Positions 7,843 to 14,827 of a stretch of DNA of 14,895 nt are shown here, piece by piece. The DNA comes from Paracoccaceae bacterium (GTDB taxonomy: Bacteria; Pseudomonadota; Alphaproteobacteria; Rhodobacterales; Rhodobacteraceae): the NCBI GenBank assembly GCA_003511785.1, contig DOIS01000055.1:1-14895 (forward strand). The letters run 5' to 3'. Position numbers and translations under genes: made by a program. The notes below the pieces were generated by a model. The model searched no databases and was not told the DNA's origin. It saw nothing but the letters and a program-made list of their open reading frames with translations. How positions within the stretch are numbered: position 1 is the stretch's first letter; every line of letters begins with the position of its first letter.

Positions 7843-7859
7843 GCCTAGGATCGCTAGGC
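7843..7859. repeat. Inverted repeat GCCTAG-N5-CTAGGC
   Basis: A perfect 6-bp inverted repeat, GCCTAG (7843-7848) and CTAGGC (7854-7859), has a 5-base centre GATCG. CTAG is rare in most bacterial genomes, so two copies here are notable. It overlaps the first base pair of the 24-bp tandem repeat that follows and could be an operator for the divergent genes. Confidence 0.4.
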
Positions 7860-7905
7860 GCGCTCCTGCGCGACGATTTTTGCGCGCTCCAGTGCGACGG
7901 TTTGA
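7858..7905 (+). repeat. 24-bp imperfect tandem direct repeat
   Basis: Two adjacent 24-base units (7858-7881 and 7882-7905) agree at 19 of 24 positions. The shared core is GCGCGCTCC, then one variable base, G, a pyrimidine, GCGACG, a purine and TTT. The pair lies immediately before the GGAG at 7910-7913. A regulatory repeat here argues against translation starting at the in-frame TTG 7880 or GTG 7892. Confidence 0.55.
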
Positions 7906-8566
7906 TTTCGGAGATTTCCATGTCCTGTTTCGCTCGATCCTTCTTTGCCTCTCTCTCTGCTTGGGTTACATCCTGACGCCCCTGAGTGCACAGGCCGACA
8001 GTTGCCGCGACGAGATTGCCGCGCTGTATTCCGGCGGCGCGCTCGACCCCTTCGCGCGTCCGGCGCGGCGCGAAGTGACCATGCGGGTCATGCCGGACGG
8101 GTCGGAAAGCCTGGTGACAGATGTCGAATGGGAGGCCGTGACCCGGTCGATTTCGGAGTCCGGCGGGGCCTTCTACCTGGTCCATGGCCGGCGCATGTGG
8201 TCCGGGCCGTCGCGCGAGGGGCCCTGGACCGATACCGGCAGCCCGCTGCCCGAGGATTTCGAGGAGATGACGCGCGAGATGGCCGATCAGAACGCCGCCA
8301 ACATCTCGCAGGCGGAGTGCCCCGGAGAGGTCGAGATCGACGGCCAGCGGCGGATCAAGTGTGTTTATCGCACGAAAACCGACCCCAACCGGCACGGGAG
8401 CTGGTTCGGCGGGCTCTATACCGCCTATCTCGACATCGAGACCGGGCAGCTTATGCGGTTGGAAGTGCGCGAGACGATCGCCTCCTGGGCGCCCGATCCG
8501 GCGCCGCATACCGACATCACCAACGTGACCTACGATCCCTCGATCCGCATCACCGCCCCGGACTGA
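7892..8566 (+). CDS. Exported protein of unknown function; 5' end possibly frameshifted
   Basis: The body encodes a secreted protein with a signal-peptide core ending at SAQA, then DSCRDEIAALYSGG. The mature part, about 190 residues, is soluble, rich in beta-prone stretches and has Cys residues near both ends of its central region (SCRD, ECPG, KCVY). I recognise no family; a LolA-like lipid-carrier fold is only a guess. The start is a problem. In-frame candidates are GTG 7892 and TTG 7880, both without ribosome sites and both inside a tandem repeat. A well-placed ATG at 7920 with GGAG at 7910-7913 opens a different frame that stops at 7976. Losing one CT unit from the (CT)5 tract at 7949-7958 would join that ATG to the body and give a normal signal peptide. 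The 3' end overlaps sfsA by 17 bases. Confidence 0.7.
   Translation: MRRFDFGDFHVLFRSILLCLSLCLGYILTPLSAQADSCRDEIAALYSGGALDPFARPARREVTMRVMPDGSESLVTDVEWEAVTRSISESGGAFYLVHGRRMWSGPSREGPWTDTGSPLPEDFEEMTREMADQNAANISQAECPGEVEIDGQRRIKCVYRTKTDPNRHGSWFGGLYTAYLDIETGQLMRLEVRETIASWAPDPAPHTDITNVTYDPSIRITAPD
7949..7958 (+). repeat. (CT)5 dinucleotide tract at a frame break
   Basis: Five CT units lie in the signal-peptide coding region of the exported protein. The frame opened by ATG 7920 and the frame of the protein body differ by exactly one dinucleotide here, so a tract of four units would restore a continuous gene. This is consistent with slippage, a sequencing error or a real inactivating change. Confidence 0.5.
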
Positions 8567-9263
8567 CGGGCAGGGGGCCGGCCAGTTCGACCGCCTCGGG
8601 CGTGATCGCGCAGCCGAGCGCCATGACCTCGACCCCGGCGGCGCGGGCAACATCCAGCGCGGCGGCATAGGCCGGGTCGATGTCGGCGGCCACCGTCACC
8701 GCATCGCAATCACTGCGCTGCACCAGGTAAAGCAGCACCGCCCGGTGCCCGTCCCGGGCCATGCGCGCGAGTTCGCCCAGGTGGCGCGCGCCGCGCGCGG
8801 TCACGCTGTCGGGGAACTCGGCCAGGCCGGGGCGGCGGCTCAATGTCACGCTCTTGACCTCGACATAGGCATCGGGAAGGTCCGGCGCCGTGAGCAGGAA
8901 GTCGATGCGGCTTTTCTCGCCATAGCGCACTTCTGCCCGAACGGTGTCGTAATCGGCCAGCGCCGCGACCCGGCGGTCTGTCAGCGCGGCGCGCAGGGCA
9001 CGGTTGGGGAGTGAGGTATCCACCCCGGTGAAATGCCCGTTCTCGTGATCGACCAGCCGCCAGCCGAATTTCAGCTTCTTCTTCGGGTCGTCATTGGGTT
9101 CGAGCCAGACGCGCGTGCCGGGCGCGGCCAGGCCCAGCATCGAGCCCGGGTTGGCGCAATGGGCGGTGATCTCGCGCCCGTCCGCCTCGAGCCGACAATC
9201 GGCCAGGAACCGCTTGTAGCGGAGGATCAGGCGGGCCGGGAGAAGAGGGGTTTCAAAGCGCAT
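8550..9263 (-). CDS. sfsA: DNA/RNA nuclease SfsA
   Basis: This 237-residue protein is the SfsA (sugar fermentation stimulation) family. The N-terminal half is an OB-like nucleic-acid-binding region with CANPGSMLGL at about residues 36-45 and LPNRALRAAL further on. The C-terminal half is a PD-(D/E)XK nuclease-like core, with SRIDFLLT and AYVEVKSVTL supplying the Asp and Glu-x-Lys residues. The family was named for maltose phenotypes in E. coli and has been linked to nuclease activity; its cell role is unsettled. The start is ATG at 9263, giving the family N-terminus MRFETPL. No Shine-Dalgarno sequence precedes it, and a -10-like TATAGG lies nine bases upstream, so the mRNA may be leaderless. 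The 3' end overlaps the converging exported-protein gene by 17 bases. Confidence 0.94.
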   Translation of the reverse strand: MRFETPLLPARLILRYKRFLADCRLEADGREITAHCANPGSMLGLAAPGTRVWLEPNDDPKKKLKFGWRLVDHENGHFTGVDTSLPNRALRAALTDRRVAALADYDTVRAEVRYGEKSRIDFLLTAPDLPDAYVEVKSVTLSRRPGLAEFPDSVTARGARHLGELARMARDGHRAVLLYLVQRSDCDAVTVAADIDPAYAAALDVARAAGVEVMALGCAITPEAVELAGPLPVSPGR

Positions 9264-9272
9264 GGGCGCTGG

Positions 9273-9299
9273 CCTATACCTGCCGCGATACGGGCGCAA
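9273..9299 (-). promoter_or_regulatory. Candidate promoter for a leaderless sfsA transcript
   Basis: On the minus strand, TTGCGC (9299-9294) and TATAGG (9278-9273) are separated by 15 bases, slightly short of ideal. The -10 element ends nine bases before the sfsA ATG, which would put the RNA start within about three bases of the start codon. This region is only 49 bases wide and must also serve the divergent gene at 9313. Confidence 0.35.
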
Positions 9300-9312
9300 G
9301 CGAGGGTGAGAT

Positions 9313-10035
9313 ATGGCCAATTCAACCGCCGCCATGCTGGTGATCGGCGACGAGATCCTGTCGGGCCGGACCCGGGATGCGAACATGCATTACCTGGCCC
9401 AGGAACTGACCAAGCACGGCATCGAACTCAAGGAGGCGCGCGTGGTCAGCGACGACCGCGATGCGATCATCGCGGCGGTGCGCGCGCTGTCGGACGCCTA
9501 TGACCATGTCTTCACCTCGGGCGGCATCGGGCCGACACATGACGACATCACCGCCGAGTGCATCGCCGCCGCCTTCGGCCTGCCCATCGGCGTGCGCGAC
9601 GACGCCCGCGCGCTGCTTCAGGCGCATTACGACGCCACCGGGCTGGAGTTGAACGAGGCGCGGCTGCGCATGGCGCGCATCCCCGAGGGCGCCAGCCTGA
9701 TCGACAACCCGGTGTCCGCCGCGCCGGGCTTCACCCTGCGCAACGTGCATGTCATGGCCGGGGTGCCGGCGATCTTCGAGGCCATGGTGGCCGGCGTTCT
9801 GGCGCGTGTGGCGCGGGGTCAGCCGCTTTTGTCGCAAAGCCTGCGCATCCAGCGCGGCGAGGGCGAGATCGCCGGGCCGCTGGCGAAACTGGCCGAGGAT
9901 TTTCCCGACCTGTCGATCGGCTGCTACCCATTCCAGAAGGACGGCCCCTTCGGGGCCAACGTGGTCATTCGCGGCACCGACGCGGCGCGGCTGGATGCCG
10001 CGGTGACGCGTCTGGCTGCCGAGGTGGCCGAGTGA
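9313..10035 (+). CDS. Molybdopterin-binding domain protein (CinA N-terminal-like)
   Basis: This 240-residue protein carries the MoCF/MoaB-Mog fold. The signature GDEILSGRTRDAN is at residues 12-24 and the phosphate-binding TSGGIGPTHDD at 68-78. Its length and C-terminal half (after about residue 170) match the N-terminal part of CinA proteins, but the nicotinamide-nucleotide amidase domain is absent. In full CinA the MoCF-like domain is linked to ADP-ribose hydrolysis in pyridine nucleotide salvage; stand-alone forms are often simply called molybdopterin-binding. I cannot tell which applies. ATG at 9313 has GAGGGTGAG just upstream. It is the first gene of a four-gene unit in which each gene overlaps the next by 4 bases. 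Confidence 0.9.
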   Translation: MANSTAAMLVIGDEILSGRTRDANMHYLAQELTKHGIELKEARVVSDDRDAIIAAVRALSDAYDHVFTSGGIGPTHDDITAECIAAAFGLPIGVRDDARALLQAHYDATGLELNEARLRMARIPEGASLIDNPVSAAPGFTLRNVHVMAGVPAIFEAMVAGVLARVARGQPLLSQSLRIQRGEGEIAGPLAKLAEDFPDLSIGCYPFQKDGPFGANVVIRGTDAARLDAAVTRLAAEVAE

Positions 10036-10769
10036 CCCTCGCTCCCGAGACGCTTTACGCGGTGCTCGACGCCACCTGGCCCGCGGCGCGTTTCACCCGG
10101 CTCGGCCCCTGGACCCTGCGCGAGGGGCAGGGCGGGGGGCAGCGCGTCTCGGCCGCCACGGCAGAGGACGCGGTCGGCGTCGGCGACATCGAGATCGCCA
10201 TCGCCGCGATGCGGGAAATGGGCCAGCGCCCGCTCTTCATGGTGCGCGCGGGCGAGGCGGCGCTGGACGCGCAACTGGCCGAGCGCGGGTTGATCCTGCA
10301 CGACCCGGTCAACGCCTATGCCTGTCCGGCCGAGGCGCTCACCGACATTCCCGTGCCCCGCGTCACCGCCCTGCGCGTCTGGGAGCCGTTGCAGATCATG
10401 CGCGAGATCTGGGCCGAGGGCGGCATCGGCCCCGGTCGTCTCGCCGTGATGGAGCGCGCCCCACAGCCCAAAACCGCCATTCTCGGCCGGATCAACGACA
10501 AGCCCGGCGGCGCCTGTTTCGTGGCCATGCACCAGGGCGTCGCCATGGTCCACGCCATCGAGGTTCTGCCGCATCAGCGCCGGCACGGCATGGCCGGCTG
10601 GTTCATGCGAGAGGCGGCCGTCTGGACGCTGGACAATGGCGGGCACACGCTATCGGTGGTGTGCACCCGGGCCAACACGGCGGCGAACGCGCTCTACGCT
10701 TCCCTCGGCATGGCGTCTGTGGGACAGTATCACTATCGCCGAATGTCAGGGGAGGATGACCGGACGTGA
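10032..10769 (+). CDS. GNAT family N-acetyltransferase
   Basis: This 245-residue protein has a GNAT domain in its C-terminal half (about 125-235). The acetyl-CoA-binding loop is visible as VLPHQRRHGMAGWFM at 178-192, the helix start pattern of motif A, followed by VVCTRANTAANALYASLGM at 209-227, the usual Asn and LY-x-x-LG of motif B. The N-terminal 120 residues look like a second, degenerate GNAT-like half, a layout common in uncharacterised tandem GNATs. The acceptor is unknown. GTG at 10032 overlaps the previous stop by 4 bases; a much longer upstream frame exists but would run through the preceding gene. The stop in turn overlaps the next start (GTGA). Confidence 0.88.
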   Translation: MTLAPETLYAVLDATWPAARFTRLGPWTLREGQGGGQRVSAATAEDAVGVGDIEIAIAAMREMGQRPLFMVRAGEAALDAQLAERGLILHDPVNAYACPAEALTDIPVPRVTALRVWEPLQIMREIWAEGGIGPGRLAVMERAPQPKTAILGRINDKPGGACFVAMHQGVAMVHAIEVLPHQRRHGMAGWFMREAAVWTLDNGGHTLSVVCTRANTAANALYASLGMASVGQYHYRRMSGEDDRT

Positions 10770-11338
10770 CCGACGAAAGACAACCCACCGCACTCGACCT
10801 GCCGATGGTCGATCCGCTGCCCGAGGCCACGCAGAAGTATTTCGACATCTGCATCGACAAGCTGGGCATGGTGCCCAACGTGCTCAAGGCCAACGCCTTC
10901 GATATCGACAAGCTCAACGCCTTCACGGCGATGTACAACGACCTGATGCTGGCCGGGAGCGGCCTGTCCAAGCTCGAGCGCGAGATGATCGCGGTGGTGG
11001 TCTCATCCATTAACCGCTGTTTCTATTGCCTGGTCGCTCATGGCGCGGCGGTGCGGCAGCTCGCGGGCGACCCGATGCTGGGCGAGATGCTGGTGATGAA
11101 CTACCGCGTGGCGCCGCTGGAGGCGCGGCAGCGTGCGATGCTGGATTTCGCCGCCAAGATGACCACGGCCAGCGCCACCATCGAGGAGGACGACCGCCAG
11201 GCGCTGCGCGAGGTGGGCTTCTCCGACCGCGATATCTGGGACATTGCCAACGTGGCGGGGTTCTTCAACATGACCAACCGCGTGGCCAGTGCCACCGCGA
11301 TGTGGCCGAACGACGAGTATCACGCGCAGTTCAGATGA
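10766..11338 (+). CDS. Peroxidase-related enzyme (AhpD/carboxymuconolactone decarboxylase-like)
   Basis: This 190-residue, all-helical protein belongs to the AhpD-like superfamily. The redox motif is CFYC with Cys85 and Cys88 followed by His92 (CLVAHG), the AhpD-type catalytic arrangement. The stretch LSKLEREMIAVVVSSINRC that precedes it is typical of the 'uncharacterized peroxidase-related enzyme' subfamily, whose usual length it matches. Such proteins reduce peroxides or act as thiol-disulfide partners; the electron donor is unknown. The start is GTG at 10766, with GGGGAGG just upstream at 10749-10755 and a 4-base overlap with the acetyltransferase stop. Its own stop overlaps the next ATG, so expression is coupled on both sides. 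Confidence 0.92.
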   Translation: MTDERQPTALDLPMVDPLPEATQKYFDICIDKLGMVPNVLKANAFDIDKLNAFTAMYNDLMLAGSGLSKLEREMIAVVVSSINRCFYCLVAHGAAVRQLAGDPMLGEMLVMNYRVAPLEARQRAMLDFAAKMTTASATIEEDDRQALREVGFSDRDIWDIANVAGFFNMTNRVASATAMWPNDEYHAQFR

Positions 11339-12267
11339 GGGCAGGGCGGGCATTGGCGCTGGTGCTGATGCTGGCGCCGTGGGCAGGGCCGCTGGCGGCG
11401 CTGGACTTGCCGCAAGGCGCCCGGCTGCTCGCCGAACGCGAGAGCGCGTTGGACAGCTATGCGCTTCCCGTCGGCCCTTATAACGGCGAGACCGTGCCCG
11501 GCCTCGAGGTCGAGGGCCGCATCCTGCGCCGCACCTACCGGATCGAGGGCGGCTCGGCCACGACACTGCAAATCCTGGCGCCGCTTCGGGCGCGATTGCG
11601 CGAAGAAGGCTGGGAGATCCTGATGGAATGCGAGGCCCGCGACTGCGGCGGCTTCGATTTCCGCTTCGGCACCGAGATCGTGCCCGCGCCAGACATGCAG
11701 GTGGATATCGGAGACTTCCGCTTCCTTTCGGCGATTCGGGGCGACGACGTGACCTCGATCCTGGTCAGCGGCGGGCGCAGCGCCGCCTGGGTGCAGGTGA
11801 TCGAGGGGTTCGGCAATGGCGAGAAACGCCCGGCCGTCGTCCCGCCGCCCGCGCCGGTCGTCTCGGCGGTCGCGACCGCGGAGGCGCCGGGTGACGGGCT
11901 GGGCGCCATGCTGCGCGACCACGGCCATGCGGTGCTGGGCGATTTGGCCTTCGAGACCGGCGCCGTGCGACTGGGCGCGGGGCCGTTCGCCTCGTTGGAG
12001 GCCCTAGCCGGGTTTCTTGCCGAGGCTCCGCAGGCCCGCATCGCCGTTGTGGGACACACCGACAGCGTGGGCAGCCTGGAAGACAATATCGCCCTGTCCC
12101 GCGCCCGCGCCCGCGCCGTGCGCGACCGGCTGATCGAGGCGCATGGCGCCGACCCGGCAAGGATCGAGGCCGAGGGCATGGGCTATCTCGCGCCGGTGGC
12201 CTCGAACCTGACCCCCGAGGGGCGCGAGGCGAACCGGCGGGTCGAGGCGGTGCTGCTGAGCGACTGA
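11335..12267 (+). CDS. OmpA family protein with DUF4892-like N-terminal domain
   Basis: This 310-residue envelope protein starts with a signal peptide (hydrophobic core about 5-20, likely cut near GPLAA). Residues about 25-160 form a periplasmic domain with EGRILRRTYRI and MECEARDCGG (Cys99 and Cys104, a possible disulfide), a pattern that resembles DUF4892 domains. A proline-rich linker (165-185) leads to an OmpA C-terminal domain (about 197-308) with VVGHTDSVGS, LSRARARAV and PEGREANRRVE, which binds peptidoglycan. I see no lipobox, so the protein is periplasmic and wall-attached, not an outer-membrane lipoprotein. The ATG at 11335 overlaps the previous stop (ATGA). The stop lies 20 bases from the converging symporter gene, with only an imperfect hairpin between. 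Confidence 0.9.
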   Translation: MRAGRALALVLMLAPWAGPLAALDLPQGARLLAERESALDSYALPVGPYNGETVPGLEVEGRILRRTYRIEGGSATTLQILAPLRARLREEGWEILMECEARDCGGFDFRFGTEIVPAPDMQVDIGDFRFLSAIRGDDVTSILVSGGRSAAWVQVIEGFGNGEKRPAVVPPPAPVVSAVATAEAPGDGLGAMLRDHGHAVLGDLAFETGAVRLGAGPFASLEALAGFLAEAPQARIAVVGHTDSVGSLEDNIALSRARARAVRDRLIEAHGADPARIEAEGMGYLAPVASNLTPEGREANRRVEAVLLSD

Positions 12268-12287
12268 GGCGGCCCTGCACCGGCGGC

Positions 12288-13619
12288 TCAGGCCGACCCG
12301 CCACCCTCGGGTTGCCGGACATCGCTGAACAGGACGGCGGCCACCAGGTCGCCGCTGACATTGACCACCGTCCGGCACATGTCGAGCAGGCGATCCACCC
12401 CCAGGATGATGACCATGCCCTCGACCGGGATCTGCATGCTCGCGGCCACGTTCACGAGGATCGCGATGCTGACCCCCGGCGTGCCCGGCGCGCCGATGCT
12501 CGAGGCCACCAGCGTGCCGACCACGACGGCGGTTTGCGTGGCGGTCAGCTCGACCCCGGCAAGCTGGGCCAGAAACAGGATCGCCACGGCCTGGTAAAGG
12601 GCGGTGCCGGCCATGTTCATCGTCGCCCCAAGCGGCACGACCAGGTTCGCGATACTGTCCGGCACGCCAAGCTGCCGCGCCGACTGGATCGTGACCGGCA
12701 TGACCGCCGACGAACTGGACGTCGAGAAAGCCAAAAGCAGGTTGCTGCCCGCCGCCTCGAGGAAGCGCCGCGGCGTCACGCGCGCAAAGACCAGTGCGAT
12801 CAACAGGTAGAGTGCCAATAGCACGGCAAGCCCCGCGAGCACGGTGCCGACATAGCCCGAGATCCCCACCATTGTCTCGAACCCCAGGCGCATCACCAGC
12901 TGCGCCATCAGTCCGAACACCGCCAGCGGCGCCAGGAACATCGCCCATTTCACGATGTTCATCGAGATCGACAGGAGCGCGTCCATCAGAGCCAGGAAGG
13001 GCGCGGCCCGGCTGCCTTGAACCTGTGTGACCGAGATCCCGACCAGAAGCGCCAGCACCACGACGGCCAGCATGTCGCCTTGCACGATTGAAGCGGTGGG
13101 GTTTGACGGCAGGATGTTGACGATCAGGTCTGGCAGGGAAGTTCCGGCCGCCGCCGCCGGCATCTCGGGCAGGGCCTCAGGGGTGGCAGGCGGCGCAGGC
13201 GCCGTCGAGAAGCCCGCGAGCCCAGCGCCGGGTTGAAGCCACAGCGCGAAGGCGACACCGATCGCCGCCGCGACCGTGGTCGTTGTCAGGATGAAGGCCG
13301 CCAGCCGCAGGCCGACCGTGCGCAATTCGCCCGCCGATCCCGCCCCGGCCAGCCCGCCCACGATGGACGAGAAGATCAGCGGCGTCAGCACCATCGCGAT
13401 CAGCGCCAGGAAGATTTGCCCGGGCAGGGCCAGCCAGACCCCGATCGCCTCGGCGATGTCAGGGGGGACAAGCCCGGTCCGCTCGCTCAGCACCAGGCCC
13501 AGGCCGAAGCCCAGGATCATCCCGGCGATGACCTGCGCCCAAAGCCGCGAGGTGACCCAGACCCGCAGCTTGAACCGCTGCCGGGCGATCTGCATCGGGG
13601 TATGCGTCGTGTCGGTCAT
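12288..13619 (-). CDS. Dicarboxylate/amino acid:cation symporter (DAACS family)
   Basis: This 443-residue inner-membrane protein takes up acidic amino acids, C4-dicarboxylates or related solutes with Na+ or H+. Family landmarks are present: the serine-rich re-entrant loop STSSSS at residues 299-304, hairpin 2 with GAPGTPGVS at 377-384, and helix 8 with Asp409, Asp413, Arg416, Asn420 and Asp424. The Arg and Asp in helix 8 are those that hold aspartate in GltPh, so an acidic substrate is plausible. The NMDGT motif reads NMAGT (335-339), with Ala337 in place of the sodium-binding Asp. A long Ala/Pro-rich loop (about 138-160) is inserted between helices. ATG at 13619 is chosen; the ribosome site is weak. 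No LysR site links it clearly to the neighbouring regulator. Confidence 0.93.
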   Translation of the reverse strand: MTDTTHTPMQIARQRFKLRVWVTSRLWAQVIAGMILGFGLGLVLSERTGLVPPDIAEAIGVWLALPGQIFLALIAMVLTPLIFSSIVGGLAGAGSAGELRTVGLRLAAFILTTTTVAAAIGVAFALWLQPGAGLAGFSTAPAPPATPEALPEMPAAAAGTSLPDLIVNILPSNPTASIVQGDMLAVVVLALLVGISVTQVQGSRAAPFLALMDALLSISMNIVKWAMFLAPLAVFGLMAQLVMRLGFETMVGISGYVGTVLAGLAVLLALYLLIALVFARVTPRRFLEAAGSNLLLAFSTSSSSAVMPVTIQSARQLGVPDSIANLVVPLGATMNMAGTALYQAVAILFLAQLAGVELTATQTAVVVGTLVASSIGAPGTPGVSIAILVNVAASMQIPVEGMVIILGVDRLLDMCRTVVNVSGDLVAAVLFSDVRQPEGGGSA

Positions 13620-13700
13620 GACAGGGGCTTAGCATGCCGCAGCGTCGAATGAACCGGCAATCCGCCCGCCGGCGTGCTTCGCCGCTGCGCCGAGCGCCGA

Positions 13701-13738
13701 GAAAACAAAAAAGCCCCCGGCTCTCGTGAGTCGGGGGC
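13701..13738 (-). terminator. Intrinsic terminator of the LysR-type gene
   Basis: The stem GCCCCCG (13713-13719) pairs with CGGGGGC (13732-13738), extended by CTC/GAG around the loop TCGT. Read on the minus strand it is followed by TTTTTTGTTTTC, a textbook Rho-independent terminator. It begins 36 bases after the LysR stop codon and protects the symporter gene from read-through. Confidence 0.9.
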
Positions 13739-13774
13739 AGGTGGTTGCCAAGGGAAAAGCAACGTGGTTCGGGT

Positions 13775-14680
13775 TTACCAGGTCTCCGGCCCCTTCTCGG
13801 CGAAAGCGTGGACCAGGAAATCGATGAAGGCGCGCACCTTGGGCTGTGTAAAGCGGCCCGGTGGATAGACCGCATAGATGCCCTGCGTTTCGACCGGCAG
13901 CGCGGGAATGGCCTCTTCCACCAGGCCCTGCGACAGCGCGTCGGCGTAAAGATGGCTGGGCAGATAGGCGATCCCCAACCCGGAAATCGCGGCGTTCAGC
14001 AGCGACTGCCCGTCATTGACGCTCAGCCAGCCGGCGGTGCGCACCTGGCGCTTTTCGCCGGTGGGCGAGGTCAGTTTCCAGACATTGCCGCTGGATTGAT
14101 TGGAATAGTGCAAGAGCTTGTGCTCGTTCAGATCGTCGATCTTCTGCGGGCGGCCGTATTGCTGGAAATAGCTGGGCGAGGCGATCATCCGCTTGGTCGT
14201 CTCGGTCACCCTGCGCGCGCGCAGGGTGCTGTCCTCCAGCTCGCCGATGCGCACGGCCATGTCGAACCCCTCCGAGATCAGCTCCACATAGCGGTTGTTG
14301 AGCACCATGTTCACGGTGATGTCGGGAAAATCGGCGAGGAATTCCGACAGCACCGGCGACAGGTGATTCACCCCGAAATCGGTGGCCACGCTGATCCGCA
14401 GGAGCCCCGAGGGCGCCGATTGCATCGAGGTCACCAGCGCGTCGGCCTCGCCCGCGTCGTTGAGAACCCGACGCGCCCGGTCGTAATAGGCCAGCCCGAT
14501 CTCGGTCGGGCTGACCCGGCGCGTCGTGCGGTTGAGCAGCCGCGCGCCCAGTCGCGCCTCCAGGCTCGAGACATGCTTGGACACGGCCGATTTCGAGATG
14601 CCCATCTTTTTCGCCGCGTCGGTGAAACCGCCCTGGTCCACCACGTTGGCGAAGGCTTCCATTTCGGTCAATCGGTCCAT
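13775..14680 (-). CDS. LysR family transcriptional regulator
   Basis: This 301-residue DNA-binding regulator has an N-terminal winged helix-turn-helix (residues about 1-60) with GGFTDAAKKMGISKSAVSKH as the recognition region, followed by LEARLGARLLNRTTRRVSPTE, typical of the DmlR/CrgA-like branch. The remaining part is the periplasmic-binding-protein-like effector domain (about 88-290), with GLLRISVATDFG at its start. The ligand is unknown. ATG at 14680 is supported by GAGG at 14689-14692. LysR genes usually sit divergent from their target, but no plus-strand gene begins in the 215 bases to its right. The nearest candidate targets are the symporter downstream or a gene beyond the edge. A strong terminator follows. 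Confidence 0.95.
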   Translation of the reverse strand: MDRLTEMEAFANVVDQGGFTDAAKKMGISKSAVSKHVSSLEARLGARLLNRTTRRVSPTEIGLAYYDRARRVLNDAGEADALVTSMQSAPSGLLRISVATDFGVNHLSPVLSEFLADFPDITVNMVLNNRYVELISEGFDMAVRIGELEDSTLRARRVTETTKRMIASPSYFQQYGRPQKIDDLNEHKLLHYSNQSSGNVWKLTSPTGEKRQVRTAGWLSVNDGQSLLNAAISGLGIAYLPSHLYADALSQGLVEEAIPALPVETQGIYAVYPPGRFTQPKVRAFIDFLVHAFAEKGPETW

Positions 14681-14701
14681 GCCTGCGTCCTCGGTCAGTC
14701 G

Positions 14702-14729
14702 AATATGCAGGCACCGTTATCCCGTCCAA
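14702..14729 (-). promoter_or_regulatory. Candidate promoter of the LysR-type gene
   Basis: On the minus strand, TTGGAC (14729-14724) and CATATT (14707-14702) are 16 bases apart. The -10 matches consensus at four of six positions, the -35 only in TTG. The predicted RNA start would lie about 15 bases before the ATG, leaving the ribosome binding site intact. A TATCGCGATT patch at 14761-14770 nearby could be a regulator site. Confidence 0.3.
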
Positions 14730-14787
14730 TCTGGGCAGGATCGGGGCAGGGGTGAGATAATATCGCGATTTCTGGGCGGATCGTCTT

Positions 14788-14825
14788 GCGGGTGGAAACG
14801 GGCAACCCGCGTCGCCCGGAGGGCG
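14788..14825. repeat. Two small hairpins next to the edge gene
   Basis: GCGGGT (14788-14793) pairs with ACCCGC (14805-14810), and CGCCC (14813-14817) pairs with GGGCG (14821-14825) around GGA. They lie just after the stop of the probable minus-strand gene at the edge. There is no T-run, so if they end transcription they are not classical intrinsic terminators. Confidence 0.3.
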
Positions 14826-14827
14826 GG

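Noticed and set aside
9558..10031. Upstream extension of the acetyltransferase reading frame
   Set aside because: It overlaps the CinA/MoCF-like gene in another frame and reads as low-complexity Arg/Gly; GTG 10032 with a 4-base overlap is the natural start.
12264..12294. Hairpin between the OmpA gene and the symporter
   Set aside because: CTGAG and CTCAG pair, but the inner stem has several mismatches and no T-run follows.
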